Assembly: GCF_001884735.1 (NCBI RefSeq)
Contig: NZ_MJAP01000010.1
Coordinates: 1 to 64,000, forward strand
Source of the DNA: Natronohydrobacter thiooxidans
Lineage (GTDB): Bacteria; Pseudomonadota; Alphaproteobacteria; Rhodobacterales; Rhodobacteraceae
Reading direction: 5' to 3'
Length of the DNA: 64,000 nucleotides
Part shown: positions 1 through 8,680 of the stretch, piece by piece
Layout of the letters: every line of letters starts with the position of its first letter
How positions within the stretch are numbered: the stretch's first letter is position 1
Made by a program: the position numbers and the translations under genes
Notes under the pieces: generated by a model
Told to the model about the DNA's origin: nothing
Seen by the model: only the letters and a program-made list of their open reading frames with translations
The model's database searches: none

Positions 1-100
1 TCAGCAGCGACACGCTCTAGCCCCATAATCTCAGGGCATAGTGAACTTGGTCTATCTCGGGCGGAACCGGCACAACGCACGACGTCTTTTTGACCGCAAC

Positions 101-937
101 TCACTGAAAACTCGCTTGAAATGTCGTCGCAGTCAGTGAGACATGGGCATCAAGGGGCGGGTGCAGTTCGAACGCCTTCGGCTCGCGTGAGAAATTCCAC
201 AGCCGGAACAGCCGCCAATCCGACCGGCGCTCCTCTGCCACGGCCAGCTCGTTGCGTGTGATGTGGAAGGGTGTGCGCTCCCAACCGTTCGTCGTCTTGA
301 CCTCGATAAGCCGAGGCAGACCGTCCGGGGCGAAACTCGCAATGTCATAACCCGCGCCGTCGCCATCCTCCTCCGACACCCAGCGCACTTTGCGCGCCAG
401 ATCGTCACGCCCCGCCGCCCGCAGCGTGGACCGTTCATGCGCCAGCACGCGTTCCTCACCTGCACGGCCGAGGGCTCGGTTGCGCTCGTCTCGCCCAGCG
501 ACATCGAACTTTCGGGCGATGTGCAGCATCTGCTCCAGCTCCTGAGGCGGCGGCTGGTTCGAAAGTGTTGGCGGCGGCCCGGTCCAGATCTGCGCCGCTT
601 CGCTGAAGCCATATGCTGGACGCAGACCGGGCTGACGGCTTAGCCAGCCCGGGTTCAGCGCCAGCCAGCGGGCCACGGCATCGACAAGCGCCATCTGGAA
701 ATTGAAGGCGGGCTTGTATCCGGGGATCCAGTCCTCGCCGAGACCCTTCAGAACCGCGCTGATGTTCTGGTGCTTAAACTCGATGGAGCCCTCGGACCGC
801 TTGTTCAGCCGCGGCAGCAGCGCGCGGCGGTGCTCGGCCTTGTTGTAGGGACGCCCAGAGATGTCGTCGGCCAGCATCGCGAAGTAATCCGCGACGATCA
901 GATCGTTTTCTTTATCCGTCCATGCACCGTTCGTCAT
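101..937 (-). CDS. DUF3883 (NO VEIN C-terminal) nuclease-like protein
   Basis: A 278-residue protein whose C-terminal third (about residues 155-230) matches the DUF3883/NO VEIN pattern: GRAGEERVL at about 158, GYDI at 196-199 and IEVKTT at 211-216. These are the spaced E, D and ExK residues of a PD-(D/E)XK nuclease core. The N-terminal 130 residues look like a separate helical domain that I do not recognise. It is the last gene of the minus-strand block after mcrC, separated by only 63 bp, so it is probably co-transcribed with mcrBC. DUF3883 proteins are common partners in defence islands. A role as an extra nuclease or sensor of modified DNA is inference; the fold assignment rests on the visible motif. 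Confidence 0.8.
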   Translation of the reverse strand: MTNGAWTDKENDLIVADYFAMLADDISGRPYNKAEHRRALLPRLNKRSEGSIEFKHQNISAVLKGLGEDWIPGYKPAFNFQMALVDAVARWLALNPGWLSRQPGLRPAYGFSEAAQIWTGPPPTLSNQPPPQELEQMLHIARKFDVAGRDERNRALGRAGEERVLAHERSTLRAAGRDDLARKVRWVSEEDGDGAGYDIASFAPDGLPRLIEVKTTNGWERTPFHITRNELAVAEERRSDWRLFRLWNFSREPKAFELHPPLDAHVSLTATTFQASFQ

Positions 938-1000
938 GGCACCAGGCTATGTGCCTCGACGCTGTTTGTCACCTACGGTTTGGCGCAGCTTGACGGTACT

Positions 1001-2356
1001 TTACGCTGGAAACCGCTGCCTTGAGGTGGCCCATTCTTTCAACATCGAAGAAGAAGTGTCATTCATCATGCTTGTAAACAGGTTGTTTCTCAGGCGTGTC
1101 ACGATTTCTTTGCTGTTGGCCACATCGACGCTTGCGGTGTCGATCAGTGTATCGTGTCCGGTGATCCTGAACTGCGTCTGAACGCCCTCTTTTCTGCCGA
1201 GTCCTACATGATGGGGGTAGAGAAGAGTTAGCCTCGGGGGCTTATAGAGATGAGCATAGGCCATCATCTGATAAATGTCGCTCTGTGACACGCCCTGTTT
1301 CGGATCATCGATCCGCGCTGATATCCGTTTCCATTTCGTGTCGATGACATGCACCACCTGACTGTCGCGCCTGATCAGGATGTCCGGCTTGGTCTGGAAC
1401 ATGTCACGGTTGTCCTCAATCGCTGTCAGGCAGAACAGTCGTCCCCCCTGCAGCGACACGCGGAACTCCGTTCCGGCAAGGGCCCGCACGACAAGGCGGC
1501 CAACATATTCCTCGAAAAGCGCATTCATCTCGAAGAGGAGCGCCGTGCCTTGCCCTGCGCCGCTGCTCGTTGTCTGATATCTGCTGCGCAAGAACAGTTG
1601 AGCCATGCCGAACAGATCCTGCCAGGCACGGTTCGTTCGGTCGATTATGACGTCCTCCCACTTCAACGCGGGCACGGCAATGTCGGTGATGTCGCCATAG
1701 ACAAAGGCCAGTTCGCGAAGGCGTTTCTGGTTGGCGGCGCTTCTACTCATTCTGAACAGATGCGCAACGGCGGCTTTCATGATGCGGTTCAGCGCGATAT
1801 CTTGCGACAGGTCATCGAAACGGCAGGCCAGTCGGCCGGGGTTGGCGGCATGGCGGGTGAATTGGCGCGGCACATCCAGCGTGCCGCGCAGTGCCGGAAG
1901 ATCATCCTCATGACCCAGATAGCGACGTGGCAAGCCACGGCGCACGGCTTCGGTCAACTTGTCACAGAATAACCGGATCAGGATTTCCAGAAGCGTTTCG
2001 CGCTGCCAGTCAAGTTCTGTCACCTGGCCCATATCGATTTTCAGGTTCAGGGCGACCGCGAGCATATGCACCAAGCGTTTGCGGATCGCAGCGTTCTGTT
2101 GATCTTCCTCTGCCGCCGGGAGGATGTCAATTTTCGGTAGAATTTCGAGACTGCACCCCTGCGCAGCGATCACGCCCACAACGCCGCGCGCGCGCAACTC
2201 GGTGCGCCGATCCTCCAGCACACCGCCCCCACCTTGCCCAGCAAAGGACGATGCCTTCGCCACATCAGCCAGGCGCTTTGCCAGATGCTCCGGGATTTCG
2301 CCATCGTCGTCGCCCAGGGGGAGTCTCGCCCATTCCCGCAATGTGTAGGCAGGCAT
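1001..2356 (-). CDS. mcrC: McrC-family nuclease subunit of a McrBC type IV restriction system
   Basis: A 451-residue McrC homologue, about the usual length. The N-terminal half contains the McrC pattern GCSLEILPKIDI (about 67-78), the DUF2357-like region that contacts McrB. The C-terminal half carries the PD-(D/E)XK core: FQTKPDILI (320-328), VIDTKW (337-342) and QMMAYA (363-368). McrC cuts DNA when it is assembled with the McrB NTPase hexamer at modified sites. Its ATG overlaps the mcrB stop codon by one base (TGATG), which indicates translational coupling and a fixed subunit ratio. All catalytic residues are present. The identification is firm; the modification recognised is not known. Confidence 0.93.
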   Translation of the reverse strand: MPAYTLREWARLPLGDDDGEIPEHLAKRLADVAKASSFAGQGGGGVLEDRRTELRARGVVGVIAAQGCSLEILPKIDILPAAEEDQQNAAIRKRLVHMLAVALNLKIDMGQVTELDWQRETLLEILIRLFCDKLTEAVRRGLPRRYLGHEDDLPALRGTLDVPRQFTRHAANPGRLACRFDDLSQDIALNRIMKAAVAHLFRMSRSAANQKRLRELAFVYGDITDIAVPALKWEDVIIDRTNRAWQDLFGMAQLFLRSRYQTTSSGAGQGTALLFEMNALFEEYVGRLVVRALAGTEFRVSLQGGRLFCLTAIEDNRDMFQTKPDILIRRDSQVVHVIDTKWKRISARIDDPKQGVSQSDIYQMMAYAHLYKPPRLTLLYPHHVGLGRKEGVQTQFRITGHDTLIDTASVDVANSKEIVTRLRNNLFTSMMNDTSSSMLKEWATSRQRFPA

Positions 2357-4827
2357 CAGACCTCGAACTCCGAGAAATCGAACTGGTCCTTTACCCGCCA
2401 GCGTAGCCTTTCACCCGAAAAATCGTCCTCTGCCATGCCGTCAGGACGCTTGAGAGGCTCGGACGCTATAAACCGTGCTTCACCTTTTCCGGTTTCGCCC
2501 AACACGACAGCGACCTTCGACCAGTCCTCATAAAAATACTCGGCCAGCAGCGGAATGACCTTGTAGCGCATCACATCCGCAATAGCGCTGCGGGTCTTGC
2601 ACCCTGTGAAATAGGCGTGCCCGATCTGATGCTCGCGGTCAAAAAGATACTCGATCCGATCGTTTATCGTGGTCAGAAGCGCCCGCAGGTTGATCCCCTC
2701 GATATTTGTCGAGAGGACAGTTGGATCAGGCATTAGTTCACGGAACGTAAAGCGGCGGCGCAGGGCCGTGTCGAGAAGTGCGATTGAGCGGTCGGCGGTA
2801 TTCATTGTCCCGATGATGTGCAGGTTCGCGGGCACGCCAAAAGGTTTTTTGGAATAGGGCAGGACAAGGCGTATCTCGTTTTCCATGCCCAGCCGCTTGT
2901 CGGGTTCGAGCAGTGTGATGAGTTCGCCGAAGACCTTCGAGATGTTCGCACGGTTGATTTCGTCGATGATCAGGACATGGTCGCGCGCCGACCTGCTAGC
3001 GTTCGGTGTCATATTCCCGAAAACAATCGCCTCCAATGCATCCCAGTCGATGATTGACTGGTTTAACTTGTAAACTGAATGGCGTCTGAAACCATTCGGG
3101 TAGAAACGACTTCTTTCCGTTCCAGTGTCATCCCGCCACAACCATTCTACCTGACGACGATGCGGGTGGTATGTTGCTTCAGAATCGTAGAAATATTCGC
3201 CGCTCACTCGTCCAACAGCCTGAATCCGGTCCCGACCATCGGACACGACAACATAATCCCCAACCTGCATATCGGCCCTGAAGGAGTAGGTGACCACGAT
3301 GTTGCCATCGTGGCCGGTAGCATCGGCATCCTTTTTTGCGCGCCACTCCGAAAAGATTTCGTTGAAATCGTCGAAGCGTTCGGCTGACCAGTCAATATCC
3401 CCGCCCCAGCCCACATGGATTAAACCATGGTCAAGGCCATGGCGAATACGATCATCTTCAACCTGACGTCGCCCCAACGCAACCTTGAACACGCGCGCTG
3501 AGCGATCAAGCCTCGCAGACGAACCGCTGTCCGCCCGATCCAGTCTGGCACGTTCGCTGATGCGTTTGAAAACGCCGTCATGGGGCTTCAGACGAAACCC
3601 GCCGGTGCTTGTTGTAACGTCTTCCGGCCCCTCGGCGACATCGTCACCAGTGCTCGGTCGCAAACCTTCGACGAATTCCTCGTAGGATATGGACTGGTGA
3701 AACGTCGTGAATTCGATCAGGCCCTCGCTGACGAGGCGTCGATACTCTGCCATCAACGCATCACGCTTGTCGTTGCCCTTGAGTTCAGCCGCCCTCTGCT
3801 CCCCCAGACATAGCCGGACCGCCTCCCATGCTGTGCGGTAGGTCTTGCCAGTGCCGGGAGGGCCGTAGAGGATAAGGTTTGTGGCCGACCGGGGTGAAGG
3901 CGTCGTTTCGTCTGTCATGCTTTGGGCCTCTGCCTGTGTTGCAAGCGTGTAAGTGAAGATGGTCGAGCTGCTCGGGTTTGGCCCGGTATGGGTCGGTGGC
4001 GGCACTTGCGCCAGTTGCTGAAATATCTTCCCACCTAGGGCCTGACAGATATTGGGAAAGGCGTCTTGCAGCCCCATTGCCGTAGCAAGATCGCTTGCTC
4101 GGATTGACACTTCTGCCTCGCCTTGTTCGCGTGCTGGTTCGATGAAGTAATTCAGCGCGCAGAGGCGAATGCGATCAGCGTCGCGGATCAGGTGGTCGTA
4201 TTTCTCTGGTGGCGCGACAGGTGCATCATCCTCGCCTACGATAATGAAACCAGCGTTGTGCAATCGTGCAGCGGCGTCTGACTTTTGTCCCCAGCCACCG
4301 TTGAGCTCTGTCTTGTTCAGGATGAACCCGACAATCGGCTTTGTGGGGTAAACACGGTTGTCACGGTTTCGGCTGGAGCGCACCCAATAGTCCCGCGGAT
4401 CACCGAAATGGCGGAATATTTCGCTTTCCTTGCCGTTCTTTTTGTAGCGGTCAAAGGCATCCATCGCCTCTTCGATCTCTCGCCTAGTGAAACGGCCTCG
4501 CGTTTCGACCTGTGTGGGAAGGCTCATCGTTGCGGGTTGCCAATGACTACCATTGCTATTTCCGTCGATAACCACGCCCGCTGCACGGCTCTGACTGTTG
4601 AACACATGATCTACGCTGAAACGGAAGAGTGCCGGATTCCCATCGGGGACGAGAATACCCTGCTCAACCAAACGGTCTCGTTCGGGCCTGTCGCGTTTCT
4701 TGTTTGGGGAGCCTTCCCGCATCGCGGTTGACCCTTGGCGAACAACGAAGCCAGATGGCACTGGCTTGCCGAAGGCTAGTGCCTGCTCTTTCTTGATTTG
4801 AAGCCAGTCATCTTCAGATTGTGTCAT
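2356..4827 (-). CDS. mcrB: McrB-type AAA+ GTPase with DUF4357-like N-terminus and inserted EVE-like domain
   Basis: An 823-residue motor subunit. An in-frame ATG lies at 4869, but the ATG at 4827 sits 8 nt after the previous stop codon, behind an A-rich, GA-containing Shine-Dalgarno-like stretch, so I prefer it. The order is a DUF4357-like N-terminus (about 10-100), a helical linker, Walker A GPPGTGKT (322-329), FTTFHQSISYEEFVEGL, then an insert of about 150 residues (about 444-591) containing HVGWGGDIDW and GDYVVVSDGRDRIQAVGRV, which resembles an EVE/PUA modified-base reader. Walker B LIIDEIN (619-625) and the McrB signature MNTADRS (675-681) follow. McrB uses GTP to drive translocation and switch on McrC. 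Placing the reader inside the motor rather than at the N-terminus is the unusual point. Confidence 0.92.
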   Translation of the reverse strand: MTQSEDDWLQIKKEQALAFGKPVPSGFVVRQGSTAMREGSPNKKRDRPERDRLVEQGILVPDGNPALFRFSVDHVFNSQSRAAGVVIDGNSNGSHWQPATMSLPTQVETRGRFTRREIEEAMDAFDRYKKNGKESEIFRHFGDPRDYWVRSSRNRDNRVYPTKPIVGFILNKTELNGGWGQKSDAAARLHNAGFIIVGEDDAPVAPPEKYDHLIRDADRIRLCALNYFIEPAREQGEAEVSIRASDLATAMGLQDAFPNICQALGGKIFQQLAQVPPPTHTGPNPSSSTIFTYTLATQAEAQSMTDETTPSPRSATNLILYGPPGTGKTYRTAWEAVRLCLGEQRAAELKGNDKRDALMAEYRRLVSEGLIEFTTFHQSISYEEFVEGLRPSTGDDVAEGPEDVTTSTGGFRLKPHDGVFKRISERARLDRADSGSSARLDRSARVFKVALGRRQVEDDRIRHGLDHGLIHVGWGGDIDWSAERFDDFNEIFSEWRAKKDADATGHDGNIVVTYSFRADMQVGDYVVVSDGRDRIQAVGRVSGEYFYDSEATYHPHRRQVEWLWRDDTGTERSRFYPNGFRRHSVYKLNQSIIDWDALEAIVFGNMTPNASRSARDHVLIIDEINRANISKVFGELITLLEPDKRLGMENEIRLVLPYSKKPFGVPANLHIIGTMNTADRSIALLDTALRRRFTFRELMPDPTVLSTNIEGINLRALLTTINDRIEYLFDREHQIGHAYFTGCKTRSAIADVMRYKVIPLLAEYFYEDWSKVAVVLGETGKGEARFIASEPLKRPDGMAEDDFSGERLRWRVKDQFDFSEFEV

Positions 4828-4835
4828 CTTTTTTC

Positions 4836-7800
4836 TTAAGTCCTGAAATCCATAACATTCAATGCACACAGCGTGTTCACCAGGCGCATCTGCTCGACCG
4901 TCTCACATTTCGCCTCACGCAGACGCGGGGCGCCGAAGACCAAGGCCAGCCCCTTGGCGCGGGACACGGCCACGTTGATGCGGTTGAGCGAGAACAGGAA
5001 TTCCATGCCGCGCGGGCTTTCCTCGGCTGATGACGCGGTCATCGAGACGATGCAGACCGGCGCTTCCTGTCCCTGGAATTTGTCGACCGTGCCGACCCTG
5101 ATCTCGTCCGGCAGGGCTGCGCGCAGCGCGTTGACCTGCAGGTTGTAGGGCGCGACCACGATGATGTCTTCCCGGCGCAGGCGACGCGTCTGCCCGTCCT
5201 TGCCCGTCCAGTGGCCTTTCAGCAGATCGTCGCAGGCGCGACGGATCGCCTCGACCTCCTCCGGCGCCATCTGGGCGTTGCCCTCATGCGCGACAGGAAC
5301 CCAGAACGCCCCGGCTTCGGGGAAGGATGTGCCCGTGACGCGCTGCCTTGCCGTGTCTTCATGGCTGGCAAGCCGCCCTTCATAGACCTGTTCCGAGATG
5401 AAGTGGTTCACATCCGGGTGCATCCGCCGCGTGACGCCCAAGAATATTCCCCGATCCGGCGGGATGGTCGCATGATCGCCCAGCATCCATTCCAAGCAGG
5501 ACAGGTTCGCGGGCGCTGGATGCGCGCCTTGGATGACCTGCGGCAGTTGCTGCGGATCGCCTACCAGCACGATGTTGCGGGCGGCCCGGCCCATCGCGAC
5601 CATGTTGGCCAGCCCCACCTGACCGGCCTCATCCACAAACAGCCAGTCATAGGCCTGCACATTCTCGTCGCGCGCGAAGAAGAAGGCGGTGCCGCCTACG
5701 ACATGACCGGATGCAGCGGCAGTTGCGTTGTCATTGGTTCGGGTCACGGCGCAGCCCTCAGGATAGCCGTCCTGATCCCCTGAAACCTTGTGAACAAGCT
5801 CCAGGTCAATCGGCAGGTCCTGATCCTCCAACGCCAACAAGCAGCCCATTAGGACATTGCGGATTGCCTCATGGCTGTTCGATGCCACGCCCACACGATA
5901 CCCCTTGCGCACCAGCGCGAGGATCGCCCGCGCTGTTACATAGGTCTTGCCGGTTCCGGGCGGCCCTTGCACGGGCAAAACCGTTTCATCCATGCGCGAA
6001 ACCGCGTCGATCATGCCCGCGACAAGGTCATCACCTTGCAGGATGTCCCGTTGCGGCCCGGTCAGACGCGGCGCTGTGCGCGACAACAGGTCATCCACAG
6101 CGCGGAATGCAGGGCCTTCGCACTGATCGCGGATCACATCGGCAATGGCCGCGCGCAGCACCTTGGTGTCCAGAGGCTTGTTCGGGTGCAGGTTCAGGTG
6201 TCGCTGCAAGATATCGGCGCGCGCATTGCCGACCTTCAGCGTCACCTCGCCCGCCTCCATGTCCAGCTCTTCAACCGTGATGGTATCGAACCCCTCGGGC
6301 GTGGGCACGCTTGCCGAACTGCCGCTGCGCAGTTTCGTCTGCTGAGGCGGAAAGCGGTAGCGTTGCGCCGTGGAGCGTTTGATGGCAAACGGCTTGCCCG
6401 TGGCGACCAACCCGCCCAAGGCATCCAGATCGTCGATCAGCTCCTCGTCATCCTTGCCCAGACTGTCGAAGATCGCCCACCAGGCGGGCTTCGCTTCGCG
6501 CGCGTGGAATTGGGCAAGGTTGAACAGCATGTCCTGCCGTTCCTCGGGTAGTCCAGAGCGCGCCAGCGCCTGCCGCAGGGCCGTGGTTGCCTCGTCCTCC
6601 TCGACCTCCTGTTCGCGGGCGTCCTTCTCAAACACCGGCCAGGGGCCGTCAGGGCGGATACCGACCAGCCAGTCGCGCAGTTTCTCGGTCGAGATACAGT
6701 CGATCCGGTTATAGTCCTCGATCTCGTCCAGAATGCGCTGCTCGCGGGTTTCGCGCCATTCCTCATAGGCCACGACCGACCCTCCGCCGCTTTTCACATC
6801 GCCGTCGCGGGTGATGTCATAAAACACCTCCATCGACTTGATCGAATAATTCCGCTCCGACGCGATCACTCCGCCGCGCACCACGGCGTAAAGGTCCACG
6901 AAGCGCCGCTCGCGCAACAGCCGATCGAGGAACGCCTCGCCGATGCCGTATTTCGTGGTCAGGCGGCGCAGGGCGGTGATCTCATAGGGGGCGTAGTGAT
7001 AGATGCGCGCCTCGGGGAACGCATCGAGCCGGTCGCGGAAGAACTCCAGCAGGGCGGCCAGCGACTGCGCCTCCTCGGCATGGTCATGCGCCCAGAAGGC
7101 GCGGAACCGTTCATCGAACCAGACGCCATGTAGGTATTCCAGCCCGCCCTCGTAATGCGGGTCGCCCTCGATATCGTAGAAGAGATCGCCCGGTTGCGGC
7201 TGCGGCAGCAGGTCGAAGCCCTTGCCGGGGAGCGCCGGGCGCAAATCATATGTCGGCGGCCCGGATTTGCGGGCATGTTGCAGCCGGGCCTGCGCGCGCA
7301 GCTTGTCGAGGGTAGGCGCGGCCATGCCCCGGATGGGGGCGACATGACTGGCCAGCGCCTCCATAGTGATGATCCCCGCGCCCTCCAGCTTCTTGACCTG
7401 TCCGCGCGCGATACCGGCGATGTTGAACAGGCTGTCCTGACCGTCCCAGACGCTCTGGCAATGATCGGCCCAGCGGCAGAGCGCGCAATCGGCGCAGGGG
7501 ACGGGGCGGGTGTCCGGCGGGTTTGCGACGAAGGCTTCCAGCCGTGCGCGGGCCATGCGGGCATAGGCAGCATAATCGGCCAGTCGCAGCGTCGTGCGCG
7601 TGCCATCGCCCAACTCGACATGAGCGAATTCCGGCGCGACGCCCTGAACCTCTGCCAGCAGGTCTGAATAGAGCACCAGTTGCAAGACATGCTTGGGGTG
7701 TGGACGGCGTTTCAGCTTTGTGTCAGCCACTTCATAACTGAATGAGCCTAGCACTGAGGGGCGCTCCACCCGCTCCAAAAAATCCGACCACCCACCCCAG

Positions 7801-8117
7801 TTACCAGACAGAAAAGCGCCCTGAAAGACAACCTCAGCCCCTTGCCTCAGCATATCGCGCGTTGTTGCAGCATCCGTAGGCAGATCGCTGCGCTCAATCT
7901 CAACCACAGAACGACCCGAGGATTTCAGCCGGTTCAGATGTGCAATTTCATGCGCATCGCCTTGTTTCTGCAAGAGAGCTGCATCTTCGCTATCGGCGCG
8001 TGGTTCTGGCCCCTCGCCACGCAGGCGCATCAGGTCCAGCGTGGTTGCATGAGCGCAGCCCATGAACCGCATCAAATCGGTCGCTGAAAAAAGAATGCTG
8101 CCATTCAGGTTACGCAT
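4836..8117 (-). CDS. TM0106-family RecB-like nuclease fused to SF1 helicase
   Basis: A 1093-residue multidomain protein. The N-terminus has a RecB-type PD-(D/E)XK core (WSDF near 110, VADTKLK 130-136, then QLVLYSDLL) followed by an Fe-S style cysteine group C208, C211, C214 and C220. A second nuclease-like domain with an RNase H/DnaQ pattern begins at FYDIEGDP (313-320). The C-terminal half is an SF1 DNA helicase with Walker A GPPGTGKT (718-725), DEAGQ (829-833) and TVDKFQGQE near the end. Such proteins unwind and degrade DNA. The mcrB start lies 8 nt beyond its stop codon, so it leads the mcrB-mcrC-DUF3883 operon. It could process McrBC-generated ends or act as an independent defence nuclease; the operon linkage is seen, the partnership is inferred. 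Confidence 0.88.
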   Translation of the reverse strand: MRNLNGSILFSATDLMRFMGCAHATTLDLMRLRGEGPEPRADSEDAALLQKQGDAHEIAHLNRLKSSGRSVVEIERSDLPTDAATTRDMLRQGAEVVFQGAFLSGNWGGWSDFLERVERPSVLGSFSYEVADTKLKRRPHPKHVLQLVLYSDLLAEVQGVAPEFAHVELGDGTRTTLRLADYAAYARMARARLEAFVANPPDTRPVPCADCALCRWADHCQSVWDGQDSLFNIAGIARGQVKKLEGAGIITMEALASHVAPIRGMAAPTLDKLRAQARLQHARKSGPPTYDLRPALPGKGFDLLPQPQPGDLFYDIEGDPHYEGGLEYLHGVWFDERFRAFWAHDHAEEAQSLAALLEFFRDRLDAFPEARIYHYAPYEITALRRLTTKYGIGEAFLDRLLRERRFVDLYAVVRGGVIASERNYSIKSMEVFYDITRDGDVKSGGGSVVAYEEWRETREQRILDEIEDYNRIDCISTEKLRDWLVGIRPDGPWPVFEKDAREQEVEEDEATTALRQALARSGLPEERQDMLFNLAQFHAREAKPAWWAIFDSLGKDDEELIDDLDALGGLVATGKPFAIKRSTAQRYRFPPQQTKLRSGSSASVPTPEGFDTITVEELDMEAGEVTLKVGNARADILQRHLNLHPNKPLDTKVLRAAIADVIRDQCEGPAFRAVDDLLSRTAPRLTGPQRDILQGDDLVAGMIDAVSRMDETVLPVQGPPGTGKTYVTARAILALVRKGYRVGVASNSHEAIRNVLMGCLLALEDQDLPIDLELVHKVSGDQDGYPEGCAVTRTNDNATAAASGHVVGGTAFFFARDENVQAYDWLFVDEAGQVGLANMVAMGRAARNIVLVGDPQQLPQVIQGAHPAPANLSCLEWMLGDHATIPPDRGIFLGVTRRMHPDVNHFISEQVYEGRLASHEDTARQRVTGTSFPEAGAFWVPVAHEGNAQMAPEEVEAIRRACDDLLKGHWTGKDGQTRRLRREDIIVVAPYNLQVNALRAALPDEIRVGTVDKFQGQEAPVCIVSMTASSAEESPRGMEFLFSLNRINVAVSRAKGLALVFGAPRLREAKCETVEQMRLVNTLCALNVMDFRT

Positions 8118-8261
8118 GGAGGCCTTTTCAAATAAGAGCGCAACCCAGAGAAGAGTCGCTTCGCAATATCATCAAGTTGCTCAGTTATCTTTGTGGGTGT
8201 CAATTGCTGTCAGACAGGGCTGGTCATCGCCACAACCCGCCCTGTCCAGAGCTTTCGACGA

Positions 8262-8540
8262 TCAGTTCGCCTGAAGTACGTTCTCTCGAATGATGCGCAG
8301 GCTCTTGGGCGCGATCAGGGAAGCCGGCTTGCCCTGCGCACCCATGCGCAAAGAGAAACCACGCGCGATCAAGGCAGCGGCTTCATCCAGCGACTGCACA
8401 TAGGTCGCATGTTGGGCATGATGCTTGTGTTTGCCGTGGGCGGGATCCGCGAGCTGATAGCCTTTGGCTGTGAATACGGGTTCTTCGGTGACGCCGCTGC
8501 GCGAGGTAATTCGCTCAATTCTGATGACACGTCCGCTCAT
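8262..8540 (-). CDS. hypothetical small protein, 92 aa
   Basis: A 92-residue basic protein with no family I recognise. It is rich in His around the middle (a GKHKHHAQH stretch) and has an amphipathic segment SLDEAAALIARGFSLRM. There is no signal peptide or membrane segment. It lies between the nuclease/helicase gene (144 bp away, same strand) and the divergent WYL regulator, so it could belong to either unit. Similar length and even codon use support real coding. The gene is divergent from the WYL operon, and the 140-bp space between them would hold both promoters. Confidence 0.6.
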   Translation of the reverse strand: MSGRVIRIERITSRSGVTEEPVFTAKGYQLADPAHGKHKHHAQHATYVQSLDEAAALIARGFSLRMGAQGKPASLIAPKSLRIIRENVLQAN

Positions 8541-8637
8541 TGTCAGTCCTCTTGCTGATATGGTGCGCCTGCCGGGCCAAGAAACTGGTCCTGAAAATCA
8601 CTTGGGAATCGGCTCGACAGGACGCATTTCTGTTTTT

Positions 8638-8668
8638 AACCTGTCAGGGTGACAAAAGCTGGCAGGTT
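8638..8668. promoter_or_regulatory. inverted repeat, candidate WYL operator
   Basis: Two 10-bp arms, AACCTGTCAG (8638-8647) and CTGGCAGGTT (8659-8668), are inverted copies with one mismatch and centres 21 bp apart (two helical turns). The site ends 12 bp before the WYL start codon. Autoregulatory WYL repressors such as BrxR and CapW bind inverted repeats at their own promoters, so this is a natural operator candidate. Confidence 0.6.
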
Positions 8669-8680
8669 TGCGGGGCGCGC

